A stretch of 64,000 bases of DNA from Caenorhabditis elegans (taxonomy: Eukaryota > Nematoda > Chromadorea > Rhabditida > Rhabditidae), in assembly GCF_000002985.6 (NCBI RefSeq), contig NC_003280.10, positions 9,916,501 through 9,980,500 of the forward strand. The letters run 5' to 3'. Below the pieces are notes generated by a model. It was given only the letters and a program-made list of their open reading frames with translations. It searched no databases and was not told where the DNA came from. Positions 46,662 through 58,204 of this stretch are shown here, piece after piece. A program made the position numbers and the translations under genes. The first letter of the stretch is position 1, and every line of letters starts with the position of its first letter.

Positions 46662-49600
46662 TCAGATTTTCTCCAGCGACTCGAATGGTTTCTCTCTATC
46701 GAGATTCTCGTAAATCCGAAAAACATTTTTTTCAACAGAATCCAAATCCCCATCAGCATTCACGGTTTTCCAGTAGGCATCATCCCGAAGAGTCGGCATC
46801 ACAGCAGCAACCTTCTGTTGAATTGTTGCTGTCTCGAGGCGTTCCTCTCCGAATCCACCACGTTGAGCTGCAACTTCCGGGGAAACGTCAAAAAAGAGAA
46901 CTGCGTCGGGTTTTGGAAGTCCAACGTCGGAAGAGCGGACCCATTGCTCGGGAAGACCTGGAAAAATAAAAAATTGAAACACTTATTCTTCAGAAATATT
47001 ATTTTAAGAAACAATTTTTGTCTTACAATTAGAAAGTATTTAATACGACACTTTATTTTTAGCCTGCTAAATTCAAAAACATCAAGGCTGCTACAGTTTC
47101 CGTAAAGTTTGAACTTCCTGTATAGTTGATGCGTGGTGCATCAGTTCCTTTCGCTCTATTGGTTTTTGTGAACTTTTGAATTCTTATCAATTTGTCATTT
47201 AAAAAAAATCGAAAGTTCTGTTTGAGCCGGAAGGAAACACAAGAACTCGACAAACCATCACAAAAATTATTCTGATGATTTTTTTTCAGGGAACAACTTT
47301 TGACATTAATAGAAAAATGCATTCCATGGTTAAGCTTGTAAAGGGAGTTCCGTTTCTAGACATTTCATGACTCAAAATATTTCCAGTCTTCATTCTTCAT
47401 ATCATTTGAACTCGTCTGTCTGATCGACAGGTGAAGTGCTGATAAAATATATTTTAGGGGACAGAAGGAAGTATGCATTAGTGTAATGTTTTACTGAAGG
47501 GATTCACTAACTTTGTTCAATTCGAATACCGAGCAATTCGAATAGATGGAACGGAGGTATCTAAGTGCACACCAATACAAATCATCCAACTTTTCCTCTC
47601 TTCTCCGTTTCCTGTCCTTTCATGGACTGCAAAGAAGAAGGAATAGGCCAAGGTAAACATTCAATCTAAAAAGCAAGTGTGCCTCCTTTGGGGAGCAACA
47701 CAGTGGCATTATTGTGAGAAGATTCGGAGAGACGACATGTTTGCTCCAAGTATGCACATGCGTATTTGTACGTCTGTTGGTTGGAGACGAAGACATGATG
47801 AATAACATACTGTCATAATAGGGCTCTTTTAAGTGGATCATCACAGTCATCGAGGTGTCAATAAGTCCCGGGAGGTGTGTTGGGAACACTGCCTTCTAGA
47901 AATAATAGGGGAGTTTTCTGAAGTCAGTTTTTTAAGAAGACTCACAGGGGATCTACTGAAACCCTAATAAACGAAGTTTGAATCTTCTTATATCATTGAG
48001 TATCGGGAATCCATTAATAGGAAGCAATATCCAGGATATCATTTATTCTCTTCCAGAGGACCAATATGAGACATTTAAGGAGAAGCAAACAAGCCGATGC
48101 CGCCTGCCGGAAGGCAATTATTATTATTAGTATCTCTTTCTTCTCATTCTTCCAAAACATAGAGACTCATAAATCTTCACTACCTGGAGCAAACGACAGC
48201 CGGCTGGGCCCTTTTGCAACAAGTTTAATTAGCCGCCGTATTGCGCGAGCGGCAGCATCTGAGAAGTATTGCCCTAGCACACACCGGACATCCTAATATG
48301 TTGTTCGTTCACCCCCGAAACGTCATCATAATCGGTCTGCGATGGAGAAGGAGCACCACATACACAATGATACATTAGTCAGTTATGAGTACCGATTGTC
48401 TGCCTGGTAGGGATTAAGGAGACGGTTCAGGTAACCTGAGATTATTCCAATTAGTGATGAATTAAGAGATGAACATATGTTTTACCGGTGGAAGCATAGG
48501 GTCAGCTTTCGCGACTATAAAATCAGTGTAGAAAACTTCAGGTGGCTCTTGGTTATATCAACGTCTTTGATGTGAACCCAAAAGCTAAAATAAGTCAAGA
48601 AGTCTTTGTTAAACTACTTATTAATACTTCATATTGACACCAATTAGGTACTTGAGTAACGACACGTGGCGCTGTCCTCTAATCACCTTGTCGGTGTCCT
48701 TTCCGAGATAATCTTCATAGGTCTCGCTATTCTCTAGTAAGTGCGCGAGCAAATGTTTTGATTACTATGTGGGGAGCCGCATTGAGCCGACAGGTTATCA
48801 TCTATTGGTGAAGGTGTCTATTGGTTTGGCAAACAATAGCAAACAAAACGCGCCAAAATGATGGATGGGTGAACACCCTGATAAATCTACAATGATGATT
48901 GAATTACTAGGGATTCAGTTTAAGTTTTTCGAATATCAGAATGTACTCTTATTCCTCATGGACCTACATAAACCGGATGTTGCCAAATCTGGCTCTCTCT
49001 CAAGTAATCACTCAATGGAGCCTCTGTCCGTTTCCGTTTCCTTGCCATCATCTCCAAAATAGTTAGCTTCCTTCTCTTTCTCCGTTTTTTGTCAGTCTTC
49101 TTCTTCTACTTATTCTGCTTCTTCTATTCTTCCATAACAACTTCCTGCCCATCATCATCATCATCTTTTTTTGTTTGGTACGTCTCCAGAATGTCTCTTT
49201 TTGTCTCTTAGGTTAGAAAGATTCAAGAGGGACTTTTGTAGTCGATCTTCACTAGTTATTACTCTACATCCCTTCACTAATGAGTTTTCTAGTTCAAATA
49301 TTCGTTGCAAACTTTTAAACTTTCAGATATCTCCGACTCAAAATTTGAATGACTTCGGATGCGTGAACCGTTTCTTTCCATCTCAGGAAAGGCGCACTTC
49401 CTCTCTATTCATTAGCTTGTCGCGCACCTGTTACCACAGGTACTCTCTTTTGAACGGCAGCAGCAGCAGCATCTCAAGACAATTATCGACAAGCAAACGG
49501 AACGGAGAGGAGCTAACGGAAGTGACAACAATAATTATAGGGTCAAATAAGGGCACCAGGAGATGAATTGGAGGGGTTTTCAACACCTTTTAGAGGTATT

Positions 49601-50581
49601 TAGGTAATGCAGAGGGTTGAATTAAAAATTCCCACTTTAGAGAACTCCTACTTAGAAAATGACCGAATATAATATTAAAACGTTTCAAAACATTTTTAGG
49701 AAGTTTTTTTACATTAACAATCAAACGTGGCTATAACTCAGTTCTCCAACTTTGAAAGCCGACCAAAACATGGGTTTCTTCTATTTTTTATTTCTGCAAA
49801 CTCTACAATTATGTTTCAAATTTTTAATTTCAAATTTTTAAAAAAATATTTTAGGTGTTAAAATAGGTATGAAAAATTGAACTAATTTTTTTTAAATGCT
49901 AAAATTGTTCGTAAATTGACAGAAAATTTTTTTAAAAAAAGTTTTTAGTGTTTTATTATGATATTCGGTCTTTTTGGACTATAAAATCCCGTTCATAATT
50001 TAACTTTTATACTACTTTCTCTTTTAGAAACTAAAATCTATATAATTTATCGAATTTTTGAAAAATATTACCTTTAGCCAATGAATATGCAACTCCGCTA
50101 TAGCAATACCGATCGCAGATCACATCGATTCCTTTAGCAATGTTGTCACGGATCATTTGATTCTGAAATTATTTTTTATTTTAATTTATATTCAATCTTC
50201 TATCTGAAACCTTTGAAAATCGATCAGCAGAGAAGAGTAAATGAAGTGCGTGCTCATCCATATCAATTTCTTTTCTGAGATATTGATCAATTAGCTTTCC
50301 AATTGAAGAGGAACGATCTGAATTTTTGAAAATAAAAAAATATTTTTTAATTCTCTAGTTAAACCTGGAAAAGCTTGAAGAACGGCTGATGGGGAAGATG
50401 AAGCATCTCCGGATTCTGTGGATTTTTTGTTGATGGACTCAACGAGTCGCTTGGCTTGTGTCGACTTGCCGGACCGATCGAGCCCTGTTAAAATATTAAA
50501 ATATTGATATTTCTTTAAAATTAAGCTAAATCAAATACCTTCGAATACAATCAGGAGCCCTCGTTTCTGATCAGTAGCCAT
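46662..50581 (-). CDS. dtmk-1: Thymidylate (dTMP) kinase
   Basis: Five exons on the minus strand: 50581-50539, 50484-50365, 50317-50211, 50162-50072, 46957-46662; 218 residues, the normal size for the family. The P-loop FEGLDRSGKST (about 13-23) is split by intron 1. CDRYCYSGVAYSLAKG (about 105-120) is the DRY/H motif and TMP-binding segment. KPDAVLFFDVSPEVAAQRGG leads into the lid region. The enzyme phosphorylates dTMP to dTDP with ATP, supplying dTTP for DNA synthesis. The fourth intron is 3,114 nt, far larger than the other three. A strong acceptor (TATTTCCAG) ends at 50600, 19 nt before the ATG, which suits trans-splicing downstream of the ATP synthase f gene. Confidence 0.95.
46958..50071 (-). 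other. Unusually long dtmk-1 intron 4
   Basis: A 3.1-kb intron with no palindromic element and a balanced, complex sequence at about 47550-49570, including C/T-rich runs (49060-49170, with a CATCAT tract near 49149). The composition resembles the egl-43 upstream flank. Short open frames on both strands lack domains. It may hold distal regulatory elements for egl-43, whose 3' end is only 0.9 kb from dtmk-1, or an unannotated non-coding transcript; both are inference. Confidence 0.4.
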
Positions 50582-50598
50582 AGGTGAAGAGATGAGGC

Positions 50599-50601
50599 TC
50601 T
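50599..50601 (-). other. Candidate trans-splice acceptor of dtmk-1
   Basis: On the minus strand, TCTTATTTCCAG ends at 50600, 19 nt before the dtmk-1 ATG and about 190 nt after the AATAAA of the upstream gene. Such spacing fits SL2 trans-splicing of a downstream operon gene. Confidence 0.45.
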
Positions 50602-50975
50602 GGAAATAAGACAGCATGGAGAAATATAAAATAAAATAGAAACATGAAGACGCGCTTCTATAGAATCGGAACTTTAGATCTACAGATTCAAATCTAAAGA
50701 TAAAGCCGACAGCGAAAAAATCCAGAAAATCGCATCGGCTATCTAACCTTCTTCTTAATATTTCTATTCAACCGATCCATACACTATTTATTCTCTCATA
50801 GAAAAAAGACACAAACGGACAAAATCGATAGGGGACTAAATTAACAGAAGACGTCTCGAGAATGAGATGAATTGGGGGAAAAAAGAATACGAAAAAATCG
50901 GATGGCTGTTTCGTCCTCCCCCAGCGACAGAGTTTGTATGTGGAGCTTTGAAGAGTAGACGAAATCGGATGGTGT

Positions 50976-51547
50976 CTACCAATGGTACATCGTCTTCTGG
51001 AAATCGACGTAACGGTGAGACTTGACGAGCCAATTGAGGAACGAGTAGGCGAAGATGAAGCGGAAGATTACCTTGACCTAAAAATAAAAAAAATTAGTAT
51101 TTTTTTTTTAAATTTAAACGAACAGTGTTATTGTAGACTGGTCCTGAGTAATAGAGGTTGTGGACTCTCCAGATATTGCGCATGAACTCGTTGTAGAAGG
51201 CAGATGGGGTCTTCTCACGACGAGCCATCCAGGCTGGAAGATCTCCTAGCTTCACATCCATGAACTTGGTATCAAGCTTTCCGTAGTATCTCCAGTGGCA
51301 GTATGGTCCGTGAACGTTCTTGTTCCATCTCTTGTCGAACAATCCAACCTCGGTCTTGTTCAACACGCTAAAAATTATATCGGTTATTTTTGGAAAAGAA
51401 TTTTATTCGTCGTTTTCAGACAATGACAAACCGGTTGTAGAAGAACACTCCGACACGCTCAACGGCGCGAGAGATCGGGATAAAGATCGCGTCCGGAACC
51501 CATGGTCTGAGTTGAGTGTGTGGTGGTGGAGGACGGAACCAGGCCAT
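50976..51547 (-). CDS. Mitochondrial ATP synthase subunit f homologue (R53.4)
   Basis: Three exons on the minus strand: 51547-51432, 51367-51124, 51077-50976; 153 residues. N-terminal MAWFRPPPPHTQLRPW, a matrix-facing body with WNKNVHGPYCHWRYYGK and GDLPAWMARREKTPSAF, and one C-terminal hydrophobic segment (VIFRFIFAYSFLNWLV, about 124-139) ending in DFQKTMYHW. A single membrane span near the C-terminus fits subunit f of the Fo stalk, which stabilises the dimeric enzyme in the inner membrane. Nematode subunit f is longer than the mammalian protein of roughly 90 residues. It is transcribed towards dtmk-1, with 394 nt between stop and next start and AATAAA at 50792-50787, and diverges from psf-1. 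Confidence 0.92.
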
Positions 51548-52180
51548 AACTGAAAATTCGAAGAATTAAAAAAATAAAAATAAACCAGATATTTAATTAA
51601 ATAGTGAGAATCGAGTAACGATTAAGCCAAATAATCAATAAACAAGAAATTAATTAGAAAAACAACCAAAACAGGCATTTTGTTCAATTTAGCAAATATA
51701 CACATGAATATCAGGAAGAATATACATTTAAAAAAGAACGTTCCAGCTCCAATAATCCTTAACTATGTGCTAAATATTGTTTTAAATATAAACATGTATT
51801 TTTGTAAACATTGATCATTATCGACCATGGGATTACGTTTCAGTAACGCCTAAAACGAATTTAACTCAGAATTTAGTGATATATTTGATTTTAGAAGAAA
51901 TTAATTGAGTAAATAATGAAAAATCGTCAATATTCCACTTTTAAAAAATGCTTAAGAAAAATGTGTGCAGTTTTCAACGGGCGGCGATACATTTCGGCTA
52001 ATCGCTGCGAGACCCATGGCCGTGGCCGAGTCTACAACTAGTTCACAAGAGCCGAAATGGTGGGAAAGTCGAGGACTTTAAATTTAATGTTTTTTATTTT
52101 CGAATTTAATATTTAAAATCAAGTATTTCCCTTTAAAATTTTATTTTTCAAATCAACTTTTAATTTTTGCAGTTCAAAAA

Positions 52181-53076
52181 ATGAGTTCCGGCGATCAGAA
52201 TCGAGGAGGCGTCGCCGACAAAGCACTACAACTTGTTTTAGAGATGAAAAGAAATCCAGATGTATTACCGCCTTATAACGTAAAATTATATCCTATTTTC
52301 TGCTTTAAATTTGAGTTCTTTTCAGACAGAACTTGTACGCCAATGTTATCAGAAAATCGATGAGTTGTTTCAAAAGAATGCTGCCGTCGTGTAAGTGATA
52401 CATTTCGGAAGCGTACCGATTCGTTCGTGACTTCTTGATTTAAAATCATATTTTTCAGTGAAAAAATCCGTGCAGGACTCCCTCATGATTCTACGCTTCT
52501 TCAACCTCGTTTAGCTGCAATGTGCCATATTCGAGTAAGTCGAGAAGGTCGATTTTTGAAATATTGTAGTGGTTCAATTTTCCAGCGTTGCATGATGGCC
52601 TATGTGAACGAGAGGAAAAACAGGATTCGATCATTCAGATGGAAGTATGGAGGTGCTCTTCCCGCGTCTGTTAGGGTAATCGGTGCACATGATTAAAATT
52701 TGTCAACCATTATTTTTCAGAACGCCCTCTGCGATGCGGAAATTCAGTTTTTCAATGAGTATTCGAGCACATTGGCAAGATTCCAAAGCAATCTTGGAGA
52801 AGGTGGTGTTAATCTGCTGCTTCATTCTGCACCACCGAAGTCACTTTTTGTACAAGTTAGAGCTCTCGAGGATTATGGAGAATTTGAAACGTCAGATGGA
52901 ACTCAAGTTCAGCTGTCCAAGGATAGTTTGGTAAGTCTTCGAATTTTTCTTTATTTGAAAAAAGAGAAATCCCGTTTTTAATTTTTTAAATAATGTATAA
53001 CATTTTTCAGCACTCCCTTCCACGCCAAGACTGCGAAATGCTGATACGTCAGGGTGTTCTCGAGCTTGTTCATTGA
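52181..53076 (+). CDS. psf-1: GINS complex subunit PSF1
   Basis: Six exons: 52181-52279, 52326-52390, 52459-52534, 52586-52675, 52721-52930, 53011-53076; 201 residues, close to the 196 of human GINS1. The helical N-terminal domain includes [20 protein letters not shown], and [20 protein letters not shown] is the strongly conserved PSF1 core. The C-terminal small beta domain ends with [24 protein letters not shown] joins Cdc45 and MCM2-7 as the CMG replicative helicase in the nucleus. It is divergent from the ATP synthase f gene (633 nt apart) and convergent with the next gene, with only 116 nt between stop codons, so the 3' UTRs probably overlap. Confidence 0.95.
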
Positions 53077-53192
53077 CTTGTTGTCGGTATTTTGTTTTCA
53101 ACCTGTGATCTGTATAAATAGCTTCTTGTCAGTTTATTTTACAAAAAAAGTAGCCTCGTTTAATTAATTAAGAAAACACATAAGTTAAAAAA

Positions 53193-53985
53193 TTATTTCG
53201 ACTTCTCCGAGAATTTCTCGACGGCAGCACGAACTTCCTTGATATCGGCAGCATCTCCCCACTCCTTCTCCAAATGAGTGAACACGATGTCGTTGTTAGC
53301 AATCAAATAAACACCTGAACAATTATTATGAAAAAATAATTTTAATAATTTTTCGTACCTCCCAAAAGTCTTCCCTCTCCTTCCATGTTTCCCTCGACCT
53401 TGGCTTTCTTTGCTTTGTAAACATTCGAGTAAGTTCCGAAACGAAGAAATCCCATCCAAACTGGCAGCCAGCGTTCGTTTGGACCGTAGAAAGTGCGATC
53501 AGTGTCCAAATAGACATCACCGCCGGAGAACCAAGACTTGAACTCATTTGCTCCACGAGTCTCGTGCACAACGGCGGCCTGAAAGCAAAGTTTTAATTTT
53601 TCTATTTTGAAGGAGCGCTTACCAGTTCGATTCCTTTTTCCTTGAGCAACGGGAGCAGTGTGTGCAATTCAGCAGCTTCACGACGGCACAGCATACATCC
53701 CGGACGACGTACAGCCATCACCATGATCGGACCTTTCTTGAACAACGAGTCGGCCTGAAACTTCTCAAATAATTTTAATTTTAGAGTGAAAATGTTTACC
53801 GTAAACTGCTCATTTCTCTCCACAACTTCTTTTTCCTTCGGTCCACCACGAATTGGGACAAGTTTTGCGGCCGCCAAATGAGCAAAGGTTGGAGCAACAG
53901 CTCCGATTGTCAAATAAGTGGGAAGATTCGCGTAAACGAGAGCTCCGCCGAGAGCAGCGGCAGCTCCATAACCGAGAAATGCCAT
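53193..53985 (-). CDS. Peroxiredoxin-like 2A (FAM213A/PRXL2A) family protein (R53.5)
   Basis: Four exons on the minus strand: 53985-53800, 53754-53623, 53578-53359, 53314-53193; 219 residues. The hydrophobic N-terminus (MAFLGYGAAAALGGALVYAN) is a likely membrane or secretory signal. The thioredoxin-like core carries a CxxC redox motif in RRPGCMLCRREAAEL (about residues 78-92), followed by VHETRGANEFKSWF and DTDRTFYGPNERW, conserved in the family. The family is linked to redox control; the substrate is unknown. All splice sites are GT-AG and the frame is intact. It faces psf-1 tail to tail. Confidence 0.9.
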
Positions 53986-55053
53986 TTTCTGAAAGAAGAA
54001 GCTTTGGAAACTTGGAGTTATTCGAAAAAATGGTGACCACTTTGAAAATGCACATTAGAGACATTATTTTTGAATCGTCACAGCAAAATGAAATGCTCAG
54101 AAACTCGTAATTTAGTGAAATTCGCTATTACGGCCTTTTTTCAGTGTTTAGTTTTTTCTCAAATGAAAAGAAATTGAACTTAACATTTGGCTGACTAGTG
54201 AGTTCGTCGCGAGACCTATTCAGAATACTGTATGCGTCTTTAAAGTGAAGTGTTAAGTTTTGAAGTAATTATGATACAACTTTTTTTTCGTGGAAACTCA
54301 GTAAAAAATCGTCTAAAAATAAAAGAATAAAAAGAATTTCTGTTGGGAAAAGTTGTGTATGTGAAAAATGGTAAACAAGTTAGAGTGTAGTGTCTTATGG
54401 AAATAGTATGCAATTCTGAGAGAACGCATAGAAAAACGCTGATAAACACTTTTTGGTCGATGAGCTCTAGGCGTTCGAGTTTTTTTTTCTTCAAAAAACA
54501 CCAGAAATCTCAATTAATCTGAATTAATCTGAAATATAAAATTTCTATGAACTTCAGATATCATTTTGTTCTGAAAATAATCACTCTACAACACATTGTT
54601 TTAAATACTCATTTGAAGAAGGAACAACTTCAGAATTCAAGAACAGTTGAAAATCGGGGGAAACATCAATTTGAAACAGGAAAAGAAGGAACAGAAGAAA
54701 CCGAGAAAATAAGTACATTATTATGGAAGTGCATGTGATTTGTCAGGAGGCATGAAAAGTGAAATTTGGGGTTACAAATTATCCCCAAGAGGTAGCAGTA
54801 AAGCTCTAGGTGTTGTAAGAAGAGAAAAATGGGACCGAAATGATGCGGAAAAACCAAAAAAAAAAACAAGAATATGATTATTACAGGAAAATGGTAAACA
54901 TTGAGCGAAACGATGAAGATTAACTGGGAGAAAAAAGCTAGGAAACGGTTGAAATTCTACTTATTTTAAACGAGGAATCGGGATAAATAATGAATGGAAC
55001 AACGGAAATCGAGAAAATGCATGGATAAAACGGGGAATATTTATTGGGAAAAT
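53986..55053. other. Intergenic region
   Basis: About 1.07 kb between the peroxiredoxin-like gene and the 3' end of aakg-5, both on the minus strand. It should contain the promoter of the former. The minus-strand AATAAA at 55045-55040 lies only 9 nt past the aakg-5 stop codon, which would give a very short 3' UTR. Short A-rich frames on both strands show no domain. Confidence 0.5.
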
Positions 55054-58000
55054 CTAAAGATTCTTCAGCTTGCTGCAGACATTTTCAGTGCTGCTCGAAT
55101 TGGATTCCGGAGTGGGTGGCATCGCTGGCTCCTGTGATGGTTCTTCATCAGTTGTTGCCAATGGAGAACGAAGAATGTGTGATAGGAAATCTGTTAGAGA
55201 AATCACACCAATCGCCTGAAAATTATAAAGTTTTGAATAATTAGAATTGCTTTGGATTATTTATTTTTAGTTTAGAGATCCAGAGATCCTCTAAACTAAA
55301 ATAAAAATGTTGTTAAATTTATACCTTTCCATTGTGAATAGCGAATGCACTTTGTGTGTCTCCTGCGAGTAATGTGTCTAGAACCTGCCCAACGCTGTCA
55401 GCCGACGAGATCAGTATTTGACTCTTACAGATGTGAAGAATATCAGACACTTTAGTCTCCTGAAGCCAACGCTTTGGTTCGATGAAGTTACGTGGAAGTG
55501 CCTTGCAAATATCTGTCTTCGTGATAACGCCGATCACATTTTGCTTGGAATCGACGACTGGAAGCGCGGAATAATGGAATCCTAACATATCCTCCATAGC
55601 TCTGTATACGGTTTCATTCTGAGAAATCACTGCAACATTCTCCCATGTTCCAATGGCAGACATTCCAATCGATTTGGACAGCCACTGTGCAAAGTGAAGA
55701 CTTCTGTTTTGCTTGTGAATTGCTGCGATGACACGTCGAACAGAAATGATGTTGACAACTTCTTTCGCATCATCCAAGACCACGACTCGATGCAGACGAT
55801 TCTGATGAAGTTCCTCGCAAAGATCCAGAATTTTCGACGAGATTGAGACACTGACCAGTTGATTTCCACTCAAGATATCCGAAGCTCTGAGAACTTGACC
55901 ATCTGCCGGTGGTGTTTCGTTTCGGATCGCATTAAGGCAATCAGTGAGAGTTAGAATGTTTCTCTTCACATGACGAGCATCACTGGTATCCCAAACGATT
56001 AGAGTTGTGATGTTGTGATCTCTCATGATTCTGAATGCCCGGGTAGTAGGAGTCGATGCATCAATAATGATCACTTTTGAGTTGTTTGGGCAAAGTTCAT
56101 ACACATCCACGACTGACATGTACTGATGATAGGGATCCGTTTTTTGATCTGAAAATATGATTCTATAAAAATAATTTTTCTATTTGCTCAGACGAGAAAT
56201 TTGCTCAAAATACAGTAACCCGTCTCGACAAGCTTTTAAAGAGTACTTGAAATTGAAGTTTGTAATTACATTACTCTTAGTGGTGTCGAGACCGGGTAGC
56301 GTATTTTTGATGCAAAAATTGCAAAACTTCGTGGTTGGGTAGAACAGTTAAAATCTAACCAATAACTCCAACGACATTGAACGAGATCGGACGAGACGTT
56401 TTCCTCAGAATCAACAAATCCGAACTATTGGATCGCGGTCTTCGGAATCCATTGTCATCATCGTAGAAGTGTGCATGTTTGTCTCGAAGATCGTAAACCG
56501 CTTCCACGTTGCACTCAGCCACCTGTACACGTCTTGTGGCTTCTGGACGACGGAACATACTGGCTCCTAGACTTCCGGTGCGTGGATGGATGAGATCACG
56601 AACTTGAGACAAAAACGATGGGCGGCGACCACTTGTCGAGTTACGACGTTGTTCGGATGCTGGTGTGTCTGGAAATAAATACTTTATTAAAATTCTAAGA
56701 GAAGTAAAAAAGGGAAATTTGTATTCTATTCAGAAGATTTTTGATAGCTTACTTATATTGTTATCCACCTCATTCTCCGCATCAACCATCACAACTTCTA
56801 CCCGATTTGAAAACTGAACACTTTTAGGCCCTGCTGTAAGGCTTGGGATCGCTGAAACCACTGTTTCATTGACACGAAAATCCGTTGTTTCGGGATTTCT
56901 AGAATTAGTCAGTAGACGACGCATGATTTTATGTATCTGACCAAAACGAGGTCACTCGGCGGGCGTGGTTCAGAAGTGGGCGGAGTGGGGCTCGGACGAA
57001 GCGGAAAACAAGAAACATCTGGCGGTAAAGCTGTGAAGTTGAAAATATTGTGATATTCACAGAGACGGAGGGATCAGACAGAGAGTAAACATCGTTGTTT
57101 TCGAATATTCGACGAGACGACGATTGAAAAAACTGTGAAAATTTCTGTACTCTGTCTAGACTTCGACAGACCAAACAAGGCAATTTTCTCACAAACTATA
57201 TATCGAGGAAGCATATATTTGCATTGTAGTTTTGTTCAAAACGAGGGACTTGATAGATCAGTGCTTGTTGGGTTCTCTGTTCCAATTTCTCTGCACCTTG
57301 ATCTCTCACCTTATCCATTTCCAACAAATTGCACACATTCATATGACCTTCCAAAGTGTTATTGTGAGACGGAGAACGTGTGAAATGGCAGAATAAAATG
57401 TTTTTGTTATTGATCAAAGCTTAAGTGGACTGGATTACGGTAGAACAGATTTCGAGAACACTTTTCCAGAGTTCTCAGTTCCCACAATGAATGAATTCTG
57501 ATGATCACAGAAAATCTGCATAGTTTTCTTGACGGAAATGTCTGTATGAATTTGGAACAAAAAGCTATATTTCGAAAAAGTCGAATAATTTTTTTTTACC
57601 ATGATAGCTTTTTAAAATCTCCACCAGTTAAATAAATTCAAAATTACACTATTCCTTTAACGCCATTTTCTTGTTGAAAACACTCGTGATCAATGTGCCG
57701 GAACAGTTTTTTTTTTGAATTTCTTTTGATTTCGAGGTTTTTTGGTTTCATTGCATTCAATATAGTAACTATTTTATTTTCTCAAACTGTACTATTTGTC
57801 AATGAGTAGCCGCCTATTTGCACTGTTAAAAATTTTTGAACAGCTGTCCAGTACTAATTTTTTACGATTTTTCCCGTTTTTATGACTTGTTGTCTGATGA
57901 TAAGAATCTCTTTGGCGGGGCGTCGAAAGTGATCAAAATTGCAGATAAGAATCGGGAAATATGAACTTTTCAGCTGATTTCAATGAAAATTATCGATTAA

Positions 58001-58204
58001 AATAGATGTAAATGTTTTAAACAAGGAAGAAAAATTACATCAGTAAACATACATGCCCAGGATTAAAATTAAAATTATTTTGAAAATATTTCAGCGTTAA
58101 AAAATGAAATACTAACCTGGTTTTGGTGATTTTGTGTAGGAATTCTTCGGAGAGCCTCCTGCTATTGGGTCACATCCTTTTTCTAACATTGTCAAGCGAT
58201 TCAT
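55054..58204 (-). CDS. aakg-5: AMP-activated protein kinase gamma subunit, two alternative first exons
   Basis: Common exons on the minus strand: 56668-56360, 56148-55325, 55215-55054. They can be preceded by a proximal first exon at 56924-56753 (MRRLLTNSRNPETTDF; 488 residues) or a distal one at 58204-58117 (MNRLTMLEKGCDPIAGG; 460 residues). Both end in phase 1 and keep the frame. After a variable, Ser/Arg-rich N-terminus come four CBS repeats: ASTPTTRAFRIMRDHNITTL, SKILDLCEELHQNRLHRVVV, IGTWENVAVISQNETVYRAM with FHYSALPVVD, and SADSVGQVLDTLLAG. In AMPK the paired CBS repeats bind AMP, ADP and ATP and regulate the catalytic alpha subunit. Nucleotide-contact residues look partly diverged, so nucleotide affinity cannot be judged. 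The intron at 56149-56359 contains a palindromic repeat. Confidence 0.93.
56189..56340. repeat. Palindromic repeat in an aakg-5 intron
   Basis: tacagtaacccgtctcgaca at 56211 opposes tgtcgagaccgggtagcgta at about 56284. The flanks gacgagaaatttgctc and gcaaaacttcgtggttg also match in inverse, with mismatches. It fills most of a 211-nt intron between CBS-coding exons and belongs to the ATACGGTA/GGTCTCGACAC family. Confidence 0.7.
56925..58116 (-). promoter_or_regulatory. Region between the two aakg-5 first exons
   Basis: About 1.2 kb that is an intron for the distal isoform and the promoter or 5' UTR for the proximal one. The stretch at 56940-57200 is richer in G+C with a GGGCGTGG-type element near 56957. 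No coding exon was found. Confidence 0.4.

Noticed and set aside
46524-47105. 193-codon frame on plus antisense to dtmk-1
   Set aside because: It is the complement of the last dtmk-1 exon plus flanks; the minus-strand reading is clearly the real one.
49140-49170. CAT trinucleotide tract
   Set aside because: Short simple repeat inside the dtmk-1 intron; common and without evident function.
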